Source: Brevibacterium jeotgali (GTDB lineage: Bacteria; Actinomycetota; Actinomycetes; Actinomycetales; Brevibacteriaceae). From it: a stretch of 64,000 bases of DNA. Under the pieces are notes generated by a model that was not told the DNA's origin, ran no database searches, and saw only the letters and a program-made list of their open reading frames with translations. The stretch lies in the NCBI RefSeq assembly GCF_900169175.1, contig NZ_FXZM01000003.1, forward strand, positions 1 through 64,000, in the 5' to 3' direction. The position numbers were made by a program, and so were the translations under genes. Positions within the stretch are counted from its first letter, which is position 1. Every line of letters begins with the position of its first letter. Positions 54,070-62,522 of the stretch are shown here, piece after piece.

Positions 54070-54475
54070 GGCTGATGCAGCTCCTGTCGGTTGTGCGCGG
54101 GAGGTGATCTGAGCGGATGCGGAGGAGTCGGGCGAGCTCTCAGGGCTCGCTGCCGCACCAGCCGATGGCGGCCGTCGTCCAGGAGTCGTTCGCGTATCCG
54201 ATGGACGGGCGAGGCGCGATGATCGCGGAATGCCGGCTGAGTGCGGACGCACGTCTGCCGAGGAGCTGTGCCCGTGTCCTGCACAGGCGTCCTGCGGGTG
54301 CATCCGTACCGTGCATACGGAGGATGCTACCGGCGAATTCTCAGGGAGCAAGGGCCCGGGGCAGAACGAGGCAAGGTGGGTTGACGTGGATCCAGCTCAC
54401 TCTCGGCTCGGTCTGCGATAGTGGCATCGCACATCGCACATCGCACATCGCACGCCACGACGAATGAGGTCGGAC
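54070..54475. other. 406-base region between the BCCT carrier and a small basic protein gene
   Basis: No gene supported. It holds the carrier promoter side and a short tandem repeat near its right end. The few short open frames on both strands have no ribosome sites or recognisable products. Confidence 0.45.
54426..54453 (+). repeat. Tandem repeat (ATCGCAC)x4
   Basis: Four exact 7-base units, 22 bases before the ATG of the 43-aa protein. Such a repeat can vary in copy number by slippage and would lie in the 5' leader, so it could tune expression. Confidence 0.7.
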
Positions 54476-54607
54476 ATGGGAATCCTGGGCAGACTCATCA
54501 GGGGCAGAGTTGCTGGTTCGGCTATACGCGCCGTCCGCCGCGAGGCCTCCAAGCCGCAGAATCAAGAGAAGGCTCGCCGTCTGATGGCCAAGCTGCGCCG
54601 ACGCTGA
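54476..54607 (+). CDS. 43-residue cationic small protein
   Basis: MGILGRLIRGRVAGSAIRAV followed by RREASKPQNQEKARRLMAKL and RRR. It has 13 basic and 2 acidic residues and two amphipathic helical parts joined by a KPQNQ turn. GAGG lies six bases before the ATG. I do not recognise the family. High charge and helical pattern would suit nucleic-acid or membrane binding. Coding support: ribosome site, continuous frame, consistent GC3. It is a separate unit after a tandem repeat. Confidence 0.55.
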   Translation: MGILGRLIRGRVAGSAIRAVRREASKPQNQEKARRLMAKLRRR

Positions 54608-54974
54608 GGCGCCGGGGGCCGGTGCCCCACCATCTGGTCGCCTCCGGCAGTCAGGGGTTGGGGGCCGGGAATCGGCGGCCAGGCACCGTTCAGGTATCCG
54701 ACGGGTCCACCCGGGGCGAGAGGTGACCCGAGGCGAGAGCTGAGCCGAAGCGAGAGCTGACCGGTCACGTGAGCACAGAAAATCGAAGATTCGTGTGCCC
54801 GCGCGACCGGTCAGTTGTGCCGGCGTCAGGTGTGCCGGCGTCAGGTGTGCCCGCGCGACCGGTCAGTGAGGGGCCCTGCGACGAGTGGCCCAGACTGTCT
54901 GCCGGACGTGACGTCTCTGCCGAACGCGAGCTCACCCGTCACCCGTCCTTCTGAACTCACCCGTCCTTCCGCTC
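54608..54974. other. 367-base non-coding region with tandem repeats
   Basis: No gene supported. The left part contains repeated GAGAGCTGA-C-G-like units and the right part a nested repeat (54793-54867). The DedA gene ends at its right edge. Confidence 0.45.
54793..54867 (+). repeat. Nested direct repeats
   Basis: A 23-base unit (starting GTGTGCCCGCGCGACC and ending GGTCAGT) occurs at 54793-54815 and again at 54845-54867. Between them the 15-base unit TGTGCCGGCGTCAGG occurs twice in tandem (54816-54845). All copies are exact. Confidence 0.75.
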
Positions 54975-55745
54975 TCAGCCCGCCTTCTGCTGCCTGCGCC
55001 ACTCCTTGGCGAACGTCCACACGAAGATGCCGACGATGATCGCGAGCGTCAGCCAGAGCGCGTACTTGTCGATGACTCCGAGCACGTCGACGGCGGCCTC
55101 GCCCAGCTGGTAGCCCAGCGCCGTCCAGATGAGAGTGAAGAGGAGACAGCCCAGCAGGTCTGCGATGAGGAAGGGCGCCAGGCGCATACGGGTCCACCCG
55201 GCGACCAGGTAGACGAGTGTGCCGGGAATGCCGGGACAGCGGGCGATGACGGTCATGAGGAAGAGTGCCCAGCCGGGGATCCGCTTGAGCTTCTCGACGC
55301 GTTTGCGCTGGCGTTCGTTCTGCGCGAAGAGTCGCAGGATCCCGTCACCCCACCGGCGGCCGGCCAGCCAGAACGCCCAGTCGAGCTTCGCCATGCCGAC
55401 GAACCCTGCGAAGACGACCAGCCACAGCGGGATCTCGCCCACGCGCGCGTACGCGGCGCCCGCGACGATCGCCGTCTTCGCGCCGTTGATGAACTCCTGC
55501 AGCACGGGAGCGTTGACGAGCATCCACGGCCGGAAGGGCATGAGCCCCAGATAGATGAAGGGGACGCCGATGATGAGCACGAGGAGGATCTTGTCCAGCC
55601 GCGCTGCCTTCCCCTCCCACGGCGTGATCGCGGCCCAGGGGTTCTCCTCCTCGGAGGGGGACGTCTCAGCTGAGGCAGTCTCCGCTTCAGAGGCAGTCTC
55701 CGCTTCGGAGGCGGTCTCCTCGTCGGACGGACGATGGTCGCTCAT
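54975..55745 (-). CDS. DedA family membrane protein
   Basis: 256 residues from MSDHRPSDEETASEAETASE, with CAGGAG eight bases before the ATG. The first 45 residues are acidic and disordered. The DedA signature follows: ARVGEIPLWLVVFAGFVGMAK, WGDGILRLFA, RIPGWALFLMTVIARCPGIP and GWTRMRLAPFLIADLLGCLL, then a C-terminal helix pair ending in basic RRQQKAG. DedA proteins help membrane lipid flipping (undecaprenyl phosphate or phospholipid) and charge balance. The gene is alone, with its own promoter upstream next to the divergent exporter-like gene. Confidence 0.85.
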   Translation of the reverse strand: MSDHRPSDEETASEAETASEAETASAETSPSEEENPWAAITPWEGKAARLDKILLVLIIGVPFIYLGLMPFRPWMLVNAPVLQEFINGAKTAIVAGAAYARVGEIPLWLVVFAGFVGMAKLDWAFWLAGRRWGDGILRLFAQNERQRKRVEKLKRIPGWALFLMTVIARCPGIPGTLVYLVAGWTRMRLAPFLIADLLGCLLFTLIWTALGYQLGEAAVDVLGVIDKYALWLTLAIIVGIFVWTFAKEWRRQQKAG

Positions 55746-55901
55746 GGAGAGGCTCCTGCACGGGGCGCGTAGGGGTGGTGCTGCACGGATGGCGGTGACC
55801 ACAGTACCGGAGCACGTGCGCGGGAGCCCGTGGATCGGAGCACACTCATCAAGCAGCCTTGCGATAGGTTGGTGACCCAGTGACCAGGTGAGGAGCCGCG
55901 A

Positions 55902-57047
55902 GTGAGCGCGCGACCCCGTGACGAGACGGCAGACAGTGGAACGCGGCAGTTCGGCGCGCGGCTCAGACGCGCGGTGGCACGCCCCGAGTTCACGACGGAC
56001 GTGCTGCAGATCGTCAAGACCGTTGTCGCGGCAACGGCTGCCTGGTGGCTGGCGGTGGCCGTGCTGGGGACGTCCATGCCGTTCCTCGCCCCGTGGGTCG
56101 CGCTGCTGACCGTCTACCCCACGGTCTACCAATCGCTGCTGCGCGGCGCGCAGACGACTGTCGCGTCCTGGGCGGGTGTGGGGGTGTCATTCCTGATCGG
56201 GCAGTATCTGGGGGTCGACGTGTGGACCTTCGCCCTGGCGATCCTCATCGGCATGGCCGCCTCGCGGATCCCCGGCATTCGGAACGAGGGCGTGGCGATC
56301 GCGACGACCGCGGTCTTCGTGCTGAGCGATGGGTTCACGGAGCAGCAGCCGGTGCTGATCGACCGCATCACCGAGGTGGCGCTCGGCGCGGCCGTCGGCC
56401 TGATCGTCAACCTCATCCTGATCCCGCCCCTGCGTGATCAGCAGGCGGCCCGCTACGTCGACCACATCAATCGGCGCATGGGCACGGTGTTCGTCACCAT
56501 GGCGGATGAGCTCGAATCGTCCTGGACCACGGACCACGTCGACGAGTGGAGTCGCGAGATCGAAGCGATGGGTGAGGACCTGCGCTCAGCGTGGCAGTCT
56601 GTGCGCACGGCGCATGAGAGCCGTCGCGCCAATCCGCGCCAGCGCCGGCGGAGGATGGGGGCGCAGCGGGCCGAGGAGCAGGCGGACTACGCCGAGATCC
56701 TCCAACGCGTGGATGAGGGGATCTCGCATCAGCGGCACCTGGTGCGCACGCTGCGCGAGGCCGCCTACGCGCCGGGTGAGTGGGATACGCGCTTCCGCGA
56801 GCGATGGGTGACCATCATGCGGGACACCGGTCACGCGATCGCGGACCCGGATCGCGAGGTCGAACCCATCGACGCCCGGCTGGTGCAGCTGTCTGCCGAT
56901 CTGTCCGACGATGCGGATCTTCCGACGCAGTCGTGGCCCCTGTACGGCGCGCTCATCACCAGCCTGCGCCACGTCGCCCGTGTGGTCGACGACGTCGCCT
57001 CAGCGCGCGAGGCGCGAGAGGCGGGTGCGAGCGGTCCGCAGAGCTGA
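55902..57047 (+). CDS. Aromatic acid exporter-like (FUSC/ArAE) membrane protein
   Basis: 381 residues from a GTG with GTGAGGAGCC upstream. An N-terminal block of five to six hydrophobic helices (VAATAAWWLAVAVLG, FLAPWVALLTVYPTVYQSLL, VSFLIGQYLGVDVW, VALGAAVGLIVNLILIPPL) is followed by a cytoplasmic, helical and charged domain (RRANPRQRRRRMGAQRAEEQ). This is the half-size ArAE/FUSC layout; such proteins may export aromatic acids or act in membrane stress. The function is inferred from topology and motif only. The tRNA gene follows. Confidence 0.8.
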   Translation: MSARPRDETADSGTRQFGARLRRAVARPEFTTDVLQIVKTVVAATAAWWLAVAVLGTSMPFLAPWVALLTVYPTVYQSLLRGAQTTVASWAGVGVSFLIGQYLGVDVWTFALAILIGMAASRIPGIRNEGVAIATTAVFVLSDGFTEQQPVLIDRITEVALGAAVGLIVNLILIPPLRDQQAARYVDHINRRMGTVFVTMADELESSWTTDHVDEWSREIEAMGEDLRSAWQSVRTAHESRRANPRQRRRRMGAQRAEEQADYAEILQRVDEGISHQRHLVRTLREAAYAPGEWDTRFRERWVTIMRDTGHAIADPDREVEPIDARLVQLSADLSDDADLPTQSWPLYGALITSLRHVARVVDDVASAREAREAGASGPQS

Positions 57048-57096
57048 CGCGCGCAGACACGACGGGACCGGGGCGCGCGTCCCCGCGGGGAGCGGG

Positions 57097-57102
57097 TATA
57101 GT
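57097..57102 (+). promoter_or_regulatory. -10 element of the tRNA gene
   Basis: TATAGT 11 bases before the tRNA 5' end fits a -10 hexamer for a transcript starting close to the mature tRNA. A clear -35 is not seen. Confidence 0.5.
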
Positions 57103-57113
57103 GATCCTCGTTC

Positions 57114-57189
57114 GCGGACGTAGCTCAGCTGGTAGAGCATCTGCTTCCCAAGCAGAAGGTCGCGGGTTCGAACCCCGTCGTCCGCTCCA
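57114..57189 (+). tRNA. tRNA-Gly (anticodon CCC)
   Basis: 73-base tRNA body with the CCA end encoded. Acceptor arms GCGGACG and CGTCCGC pair perfectly. D arm GTAGCTCAGCTGGTAGAGC, anticodon stem TCTGC-TTCCCAA-GCAGA (anticodon CCC, reading GGG), variable loop, T arm with GGTTCGAACCCC. A perfect hairpin follows 11 bases later. Confidence 0.97.
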
Positions 57190-57200
57190 TTCCTCGCAGA

Positions 57201-57240
57201 CGGCGTGTGCCCCGGATCCGCAGATCCGGGGCACACGCCG
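57201..57240 (+). terminator. Strong terminator after tRNA-Gly
   Basis: Perfect 18-base stem (CGGCGTGTGCCCCGGATC and complement), 4-base loop, followed by TTTCG. One of the strongest hairpins in the window. Confidence 0.9.
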
Positions 57241-57294
57241 TTTCGCAGACTGGACTCCCCGATCCGCGTGGCCGGGTGTCCACGTGACCGGGTG

Positions 57295-58062
57295 TCAGTC
57301 CTTCCACGCTCTGAGCTGCTGAGTGCTGACCTCCGCAAGGGCGGCCTGCCACAGCGGGCCGAACGACACCCGACGCACGCCGATCGCGCGCAGCTGCTCG
57401 AGGCTGCCGGCCTTCGCTCCGTTCACGGGGTGGGCGGTGACATTGACCGGAACACCCACTGCACCGACGACGGCCTTCGCCGCATCACTGTCCGGCAGGC
57501 CCACGGGGTAGACGCTGCGGGCTCCCGCCTTCTCCAGCATCGCGACGCGGGCGACGGCCTCGGCCAGCGGATCCTCGAACAGAGCGGTGCCGTGGATCAG
57601 CGCATCGGTGCGGCCGTTGACGACGAGGTCGACCCCGGCGGCATCGGCGGCCTCCCGCGCGCCTGCGATGTAGTCGGCGTGCTCGGCGCGCTCACGCAGC
57701 CGCCCGTTCTCACGCCGGACGGTGTCCTCCACGTTGATGCCGACCGCACCGGCGTCCAGCACCTGCTCCACCAGCGCCTCAGGTGTGAGTCCGTATCCGG
57801 ATTCGACGTCGACGCTGACGGGGACCTCCACGGAGGCGACGATGCGGCGCGTGGCCTCCATGTAGTCGGCGAAGTCCATCGCCTCGCCGTCGCCCGGCCC
57901 CAGCGCGTCGCCCACCGGGTGACTGCCGATCGTCAGGCCCGGGAATCCCGCGGACTCGGCCAACCGCGCCGACCACGCATCCCACACCGTGGGGAGCACG
58001 AGCAGATCTCCCGATTCATGCGCCTCGGCGAACGTGCGGGCGGTGTCCTTGATGTCTGCCAT
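57295..58062 (-). CDS. PEP mutase / isocitrate lyase family enzyme
   Basis: 255 residues from MADIKDTARTFAEAHESG, with GGAGG five bases before the ATG. The barrel fits the PEP mutase/isocitrate lyase superfamily: LVLPTVWDAWSARLAESAGF, VDVESGYGLTPEALV (metal-binding Asp and Glu), GAVGINVEDT and DLVVNGRTDAL. The Cys-containing KKCGH motif of isocitrate and methylisocitrate lyases is replaced (GSHPVGDALGPGDG), so it is not a typical lyase. Possible reactions: P-C bond formation, oxaloacetate cleavage or 2-oxo-acid retro-aldol. The substrate is unknown. A perfect palindrome lies 21-40 bases upstream of the start. Confidence 0.85.
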   Translation of the reverse strand: MADIKDTARTFAEAHESGDLLVLPTVWDAWSARLAESAGFPGLTIGSHPVGDALGPGDGEAMDFADYMEATRRIVASVEVPVSVDVESGYGLTPEALVEQVLDAGAVGINVEDTVRRENGRLRERAEHADYIAGAREAADAAGVDLVVNGRTDALIHGTALFEDPLAEAVARVAMLEKAGARSVYPVGLPDSDAAKAVVGAVGVPVNVTAHPVNGAKAGSLEQLRAIGVRRVSFGPLWQAALAEVSTQQLRAWKD

Positions 58063-58082
58063 ACCTGCCTCCATCGGTGTGA

Positions 58083-58102
58083 GCGCACGAACCGTTTCGT
58101 GC
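58083..58102. promoter_or_regulatory. Inverted repeat upstream of the PEP-mutase-family gene
   Basis: CGCACGAACCGTTTCGTGCG: perfect 8-base arms around CCGT, 21 bases before the start codon, in the position of a repressor site. The cognate regulator is not adjacent. Confidence 0.5.
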
Positions 58103-58404
58103 GTCGTGCCCCCTACGGTATGCGGCTGCGGTATGCGGGCGCGCCTCCACGGTCGTGCCCGCTCCCCACCACCGCCGCTGCTCGCGCGCTTCGTGGAATG
58201 CGGCCGACCGTGCGTGGTCCGCGGGGGTGTGAGACCTGCGGTTCCGCCACCAGGCATCCGTCCTCGATGCTGCGGACACGTCCCCTTCGGTCAGGGTTCA
58301 CCCAGGGTTACCCGGCGTTCGCACAACTGCTGATCAGGGATGACACAGTCTCCGAGGTGGTTCCCGCCACCCTCAGCCTGCACACGACGTCCTGGAAAGA
58401 GAAC
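58103..58404. other. Non-coding region upstream of the LPxTG protein gene
   Basis: About 300 bases with no gene that I can support. It contains a direct repeat CGGTATGCGG near 58115-58140. Promoters for the PEP-mutase gene and the surface protein gene must lie here. Confidence 0.4.
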
Positions 58405-61400
58405 ATGTCACCCTCACCCACACGCTCACTCCTCACGACGGTGGCCCTGGCGACCGCGCTCGTGGCGCCGGGAGCTGTGCTCGTCCCGGGACTGCCCGGG
58501 ACCTCGGCGCCGGCACAGGCCGCCCCCACGGACGGTCAGCTGGGCGCGGACGGCTCCGTCCTCCGCTCCTCGGAGACCAGCCGCGTGGCCCCCGGCCTCG
58601 AACTGACGAACTTCTCCCGCATGGAGGACGGCGGCTGGAACAACGGCAATGTGCTGACCGCGGACCTCACGGAGGACAGCCTCTCCGTCGACGTCGCGGA
58701 CACCGGCGTCGTGGCCGGCAGCGCCACGACCAGTGAAGTGATGGCCTCCGGCGAGCACGGCGGTCAAGCCGTCGCCGCCGTGAACGGCACGTTCTTCGAC
58801 ATCAACTACTCCGACGCCCCCATCTACAGCTCCGTGGCCCAGGGCGAGCTGCGCGTCGGCACGCAGACGCCCATGCCCAGCCTCACGATCGCCGGCCAGC
58901 AGGCGGCGGTGCAGATGCTGTCCGCGGCCGGCACGCTCACCGCGGACGGCGAGCAGCACGAGCTGGGCGGGCTCAACAACCCGCGGCTGTCCGACGACAC
59001 GATCGGGGTATACACCGCCGCATGGGGCGACTACTCGCTGGATCGGCCCGTGGGCGGACCGGACGCGCTCGCTTCTGACATCGCCCGCGTGACCGTCGTC
59101 GATGGGGAAGTCGTCGACGCATCGGGCCTCGTCGAGGAAGCGGGCGACCCCGCGGTTCCCGAAGGCGGCCAGGTGCTGCTGGGCCGCGAGGACGGCGCGC
59201 TCGCCCTGGCGGAGCTGGACGTGGGCGACGAGGTCGACGTGGAGATCGGTCCCTCCCAGGACGTCGATGCCGCGATCGCGGGCAGCAACCAGATCCTCAC
59301 CGACGGCGAGGTGCCGGACATGAGCGGCAGCCTCGCCACCGGTGTCCACCCCCGCACCGCAGTCGGCATGAGCAAAGACGGCTCGGAGCTGTTCGTCACC
59401 ACGATCGACGGCCGCAGCGGCGCCTCCCGCGGGATGACCCTTCCGGAGATGGGCGAGTTCTTCCAGGACCTGGGCGCGCACAACGCGGTGAACCTGGACG
59501 GCGGCGGGTCCACGACGATGGTCGCCCGCCCCGCCGGCGCCAATGCACCCACCGTGCAGAACTCGCCGTCCGACGGTAACCAGCGGACCGTCGCCAACGC
59601 ACTCGTCTTCTACTCCGACGCGCCGGCCGAACAGCTGAGCGACGTCCAGCTGGAGACCGCATTGGAGGGTGAGGACACCGTGCTGCGCGGCATGCACCGC
59701 ACGTTCGACGGGACCGGGCTGGGGGAGAACCTCGACCCGATCGAGGTGTCCGGCACCTACGAGGCCGACGGCGGGCTCACCCTCGCCGAGGCCGACGGCT
59801 CCTCCGCAGCCGTCCGCGGTGACGAGACCGGCACGTCCCGCGTGTCCTACTCCGCAGAGGGCCATACCGCGCGGAAGGACCTGCGCGTGCTGGGCGAGGC
59901 GATCGGCCTGCGCACCAGCTCCCGTGCCCTCAACCTCGCAGAGGTCGGTGAGACCGCAGAGCTCACGGTCGACGGCTTCGATTCCGACGGCCGCTCCGCC
60001 CGAATCGAATCCCGCGACCTGGAGGTCGAGGCGAGCGACGGCATCGACGTGAGCGTCGACGCGCTCGGGAACTACGTCGTCACCGCGACGGATGAGACTG
60101 CAGGCGGCACGGTGACGTTCCGCGCGGGCGACGCGACGACCTCGGTCGCGGTCACCGTCGGCACGGAGGTGACGGATGTCGTGGACTTCGGTGACCTCGG
60201 CGCGTTCTCCGACGGCACAGCGCGCGCCACCGGGTCGTTCTCTGCGGGCGAACCGACTGAGGACGGGCAGCCGTCCATCGCGATGGAGTACGACTTCTCC
60301 CAGTCGTCGGCCACTCGCGGCTACTACCTCATCAGCAACGAGCCCGCTCAGGTCGACGGCAACACGCTGGCCTTCGAGATGATGGTCCGCGGCGACGGGA
60401 CGGGCGCCTGGCCGCGCCTGCAGGTGCGCGGCGCGGACGGTGTCGTCACGAACCTGGACGGCGACCACCTCGACTTCGAGGGCTGGCAGAAGGTCCGCTT
60501 CGAGGTGCCGACGGGGCTCGCGCAGCCGCTGACCTTCGAACGGATCCGCATCATGGAGACCCGGCCGGGCGAGCAGTACTCGGGTGACATCGCCGTGGCG
60601 GGGCTGCAGGCCGTCTCCACGCCCGAGGCCGCACCCTCCGAGGAGACGCCGGTGCACGACCCGGCCCTGCTGGCCACCGGCAGCGTCGCGGATCGGCCGC
60701 AGAACATCGCGGTCATGAGCGACGCCCAGTTCGTGGCGGCGAACCCGGACAGCGAGGCGGTCGACGGTGCGCGGAGGACGCTGCGCGAGATCCAGGAGGC
60801 CGGACCGGACATGCTCGTCATCAACGGCGACTTCGTCGACGAGGCGTCTGCGGAGGACTTCGCGCTCGCCCAGCGGATCCTCGACGAGGAGTGGACCGAG
60901 GACATCCCCTACGTCTACGTGCCCGGCAACCACGAGGTGATGGGCGGGGAGATCTCGAACTTCGAGGACGCGTTCGGGCAGACCGCGACGGACCGCTCAC
61001 TGGGACGGACGAAGGCGATCACGCTGAACACCGCATCCGGCTCGCTGCGCGACGGAGACACGGATCAGCTGCAGATGCTCGAAGAGGCGCTCGAGGAGGT
61101 GGGGGAGAGCGATCACCTCACCGGTGCCGCCGTGTTCTTCCACCACCCGCCGCAGGATCCGCTGCCGTCGAAGTCCAGCCAGCTCTCGGACCGTCGCGAG
61201 GCGGAGGAGCTCGAGGAGCTGCTGGGCGACTTCCGCGAGGACAGCGGCAAGTCCGCCGCTGTCGTGAATGGGCACGTGGGCGTCTTCCACGGCTCCGCGG
61301 TCGACGGGGTCAGCTACATGATCACCGGCAACTCCGGCAAGAACCCGTCGGGGACGGCTGCGAACGGTGGGTTCACCGGGTGGACGATGCTGGGTGTGGA

Positions 61401-62352
61401 CCCGGGCCTCGGCGCCGTGGGCGGCAATCCCTCGACGACGGACCGTGTCGCGTGGCTGGCTGCGGAGACGCGTCCGTGGGTCGACGAGATCAGCGTCGAT
61501 GCGCCGGAGGCGATGAACCCGGGCCAGACCGCCGAGGTCTCTGCTGAGTTCACACAGGACGACCGCACCGTGCCCGTGGGCTGGCCGGTCACCTCGCAGT
61601 GGGGTGGCGATGGAGTCATCGTGGATGGTGGCGACCAGGCAGTGGGCGGATCATCCGCAGCGGCTGTCGCGCGGGATGCGCAGGCTGGTGGTGCTGAGGG
61701 TGATCCCGCCGCGGGGGCCGCAGCCGGCGGTGCCGAGGCGCTCGAGGCGGGCGCCGACGTCGTCCGCGTGAACCCGCGCACCGGAGAGATCACCGCGGTG
61801 CAGCCGGGAACGGCGACCGTGAGCGTCACGGTGAACGGGCAGACGGCGGAGACCACCGTCGTCGTGGCCGGCGATGAGGAGCCCGGGCCTGACCCGACAG
61901 GCGACCCGACGGGTGAGCCGACGGGTGACCCGACGGGTGGCCCCACGGGAGAGCCGACAGATGAGCCCACGGGCGACCCGACCCAGGAGCCGACGAGTGA
62001 TCCCACGAGCGATCCCACGGGAGAGCCCACGGGTGAGCCCACGGGCGACCCGACCCAGGAGCCGACGAGCGATCCCACGGGCGATCCGACGGGCGAGCCG
62101 ACCGGCGATCCGACGGGCGAGCCCACCGAACCGGGCAGCCCGGAGCCGACGGACTCCGAATCCCCGGACGCCCCGCGTCCCGACGAGTCGGACGACCCGC
62201 GCGACGGGTCCGATGACGACGAGAACGCGGACCGCGGGGACGACGGCACCCTGCCTCGCACGGGCACACAGGTGGGTCTCGCCCTCGCGCTGGGCAGCAT
62301 TCTCATCGTGGCGGGCCTCGTGGTGACGAGGCTGGCGCGCAGGGAGGTCTGA
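58405..62352 (+). CDS. LPxTG-anchored surface protein with phosphodiester glycosidase-like and metallophosphatase domains
   Basis: 1315 residues from MSPSPTRSLLTTVALATALV, ATG with AAAGAGAAC upstream. Signal peptide to about residue 40. Residues about 60-420 match the NAGPA-type phosphodiester glycosidase family (AAVNGTFFDINYSD, GNQIL, TAVGMSKDGSELFVTTIDGR, VNLDGGGSTTMVAR). Next come Ig-like and galactose-binding-like parts (DFSQSSATRGYYLISNEPA). A calcineurin-like metallophosphatase follows about 765-1000: IAVMSDAQFV, INGDFVDEAS, VPGNHEVMGG, FFHHPPQDP, NGHVGVFHG. Then an Ig-like part, the repeat DPTGEPTG... (about 1163-1245), LPRTG near 1283, a hydrophobic helix and the basic tail RLARREV. 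Substrate and class of the phosphatase are unknown. Confidence 0.85.
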   Translation: MSPSPTRSLLTTVALATALVAPGAVLVPGLPGTSAPAQAAPTDGQLGADGSVLRSSETSRVAPGLELTNFSRMEDGGWNNGNVLTADLTEDSLSVDVADTGVVAGSATTSEVMASGEHGGQAVAAVNGTFFDINYSDAPIYSSVAQGELRVGTQTPMPSLTIAGQQAAVQMLSAAGTLTADGEQHELGGLNNPRLSDDTIGVYTAAWGDYSLDRPVGGPDALASDIARVTVVDGEVVDASGLVEEAGDPAVPEGGQVLLGREDGALALAELDVGDEVDVEIGPSQDVDAAIAGSNQILTDGEVPDMSGSLATGVHPRTAVGMSKDGSELFVTTIDGRSGASRGMTLPEMGEFFQDLGAHNAVNLDGGGSTTMVARPAGANAPTVQNSPSDGNQRTVANALVFYSDAPAEQLSDVQLETALEGEDTVLRGMHRTFDGTGLGENLDPIEVSGTYEADGGLTLAEADGSSAAVRGDETGTSRVSYSAEGHTARKDLRVLGEAIGLRTSSRALNLAEVGETAELTVDGFDSDGRSARIESRDLEVEASDGIDVSVDALGNYVVTATDETAGGTVTFRAGDATTSVAVTVGTEVTDVVDFGDLGAFSDGTARATGSFSAGEPTEDGQPSIAMEYDFSQSSATRGYYLISNEPAQVDGNTLAFEMMVRGDGTGAWPRLQVRGADGVVTNLDGDHLDFEGWQKVRFEVPTGLAQPLTFERIRIMETRPGEQYSGDIAVAGLQAVSTPEAAPSEETPVHDPALLATGSVADRPQNIAVMSDAQFVAANPDSEAVDGARRTLREIQEAGPDMLVINGDFVDEASAEDFALAQRILDEEWTEDIPYVYVPGNHEVMGGEISNFEDAFGQTATDRSLGRTKAITLNTASGSLRDGDTDQLQMLEEALEEVGESDHLTGAAVFFHHPPQDPLPSKSSQLSDRREAEELEELLGDFREDSGKSAAVVNGHVGVFHGSAVDGVSYMITGNSGKNPSGTAANGGFTGWTMLGVDPGLGAVGGNPSTTDRVAWLAAETRPWVDEISVDAPEAMNPGQTAEVSAEFTQDDRTVPVGWPVTSQWGGDGVIVDGGDQAVGGSSAAAVARDAQAGGAEGDPAAGAAAGGAEALEAGADVVRVNPRTGEITAVQPGTATVSVTVNGQTAETTVVVAGDEEPGPDPTGDPTGEPTGDPTGGPTGEPTDEPTGDPTQEPTSDPTSDPTGEPTGEPTGDPTQEPTSDPTGDPTGEPTGDPTGEPTEPGSPEPTDSESPDAPRPDESDDPRDGSDDDENADRGDDGTLPRTGTQVGLALALGSILIVAGLVVTRLARREV
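61891..62130 (+). repeat. Coding tetrapeptide repeat (DPTG/EPTG)
   Basis: About twenty in-frame 12-base units encode D/E-P-T-G/S/Q (for example DPTGEPTGDPTGGPTG). This forms a rigid, acidic stalk between the last domain and the LPRTG anchor. Third-codon positions vary between units, so the array is held by selection, not very recent slippage. Confidence 0.85.
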
Positions 62353-62386
62353 CCCTTCGTCCCACCGCACGTGACGTCGGTGCAGT

Positions 62387-62423
62387 GGCCCCGGAAGCGC
62401 GGGAACTCCGCGCATCCGGGGCC
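62387..62423 (+). terminator. Hairpin after the LPxTG protein gene
   Basis: Sixteen-base arms (GGCCCCGGAAGCGCGG and near-complement, one mismatch) with loop GAACT, 34 bases after the stop. Confidence 0.8.
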
Positions 62424-62522
62424 GCTCCCCGTCTCACCAAGAGAACATGCTGGTGATTCTTAACGCTCCCTGAGAGAATTCCCGGGCGCCGACCGCACCC
62501 GGCGATCACCAGAGGAGACTCC

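Noticed and set aside
52339-54075. 578-codon plus-strand frame opposite the BCCT carrier
   Set aside because: Reverse-read membrane protein; Asp/Glu/Arg/His-rich without domains.
57114-57240. tRNA-Gly as an integration site
   Set aside because: No integrase gene and no repeated tRNA 3' end was found nearby, and the neighbouring genes look like ordinary chromosome.
58426-60933. 835-codon minus-strand frame opposite the LPxTG protein
   Set aside because: Shadow frame, no ribosome site or motif, while the plus strand has signal peptide, domains and anchor in order.
61891-62130. Regular repeat that could be taken for a CRISPR or minisatellite
   Set aside because: It is in frame and encodes the DPTG/EPTG stalk; there are no spacers and no cas genes in the window.
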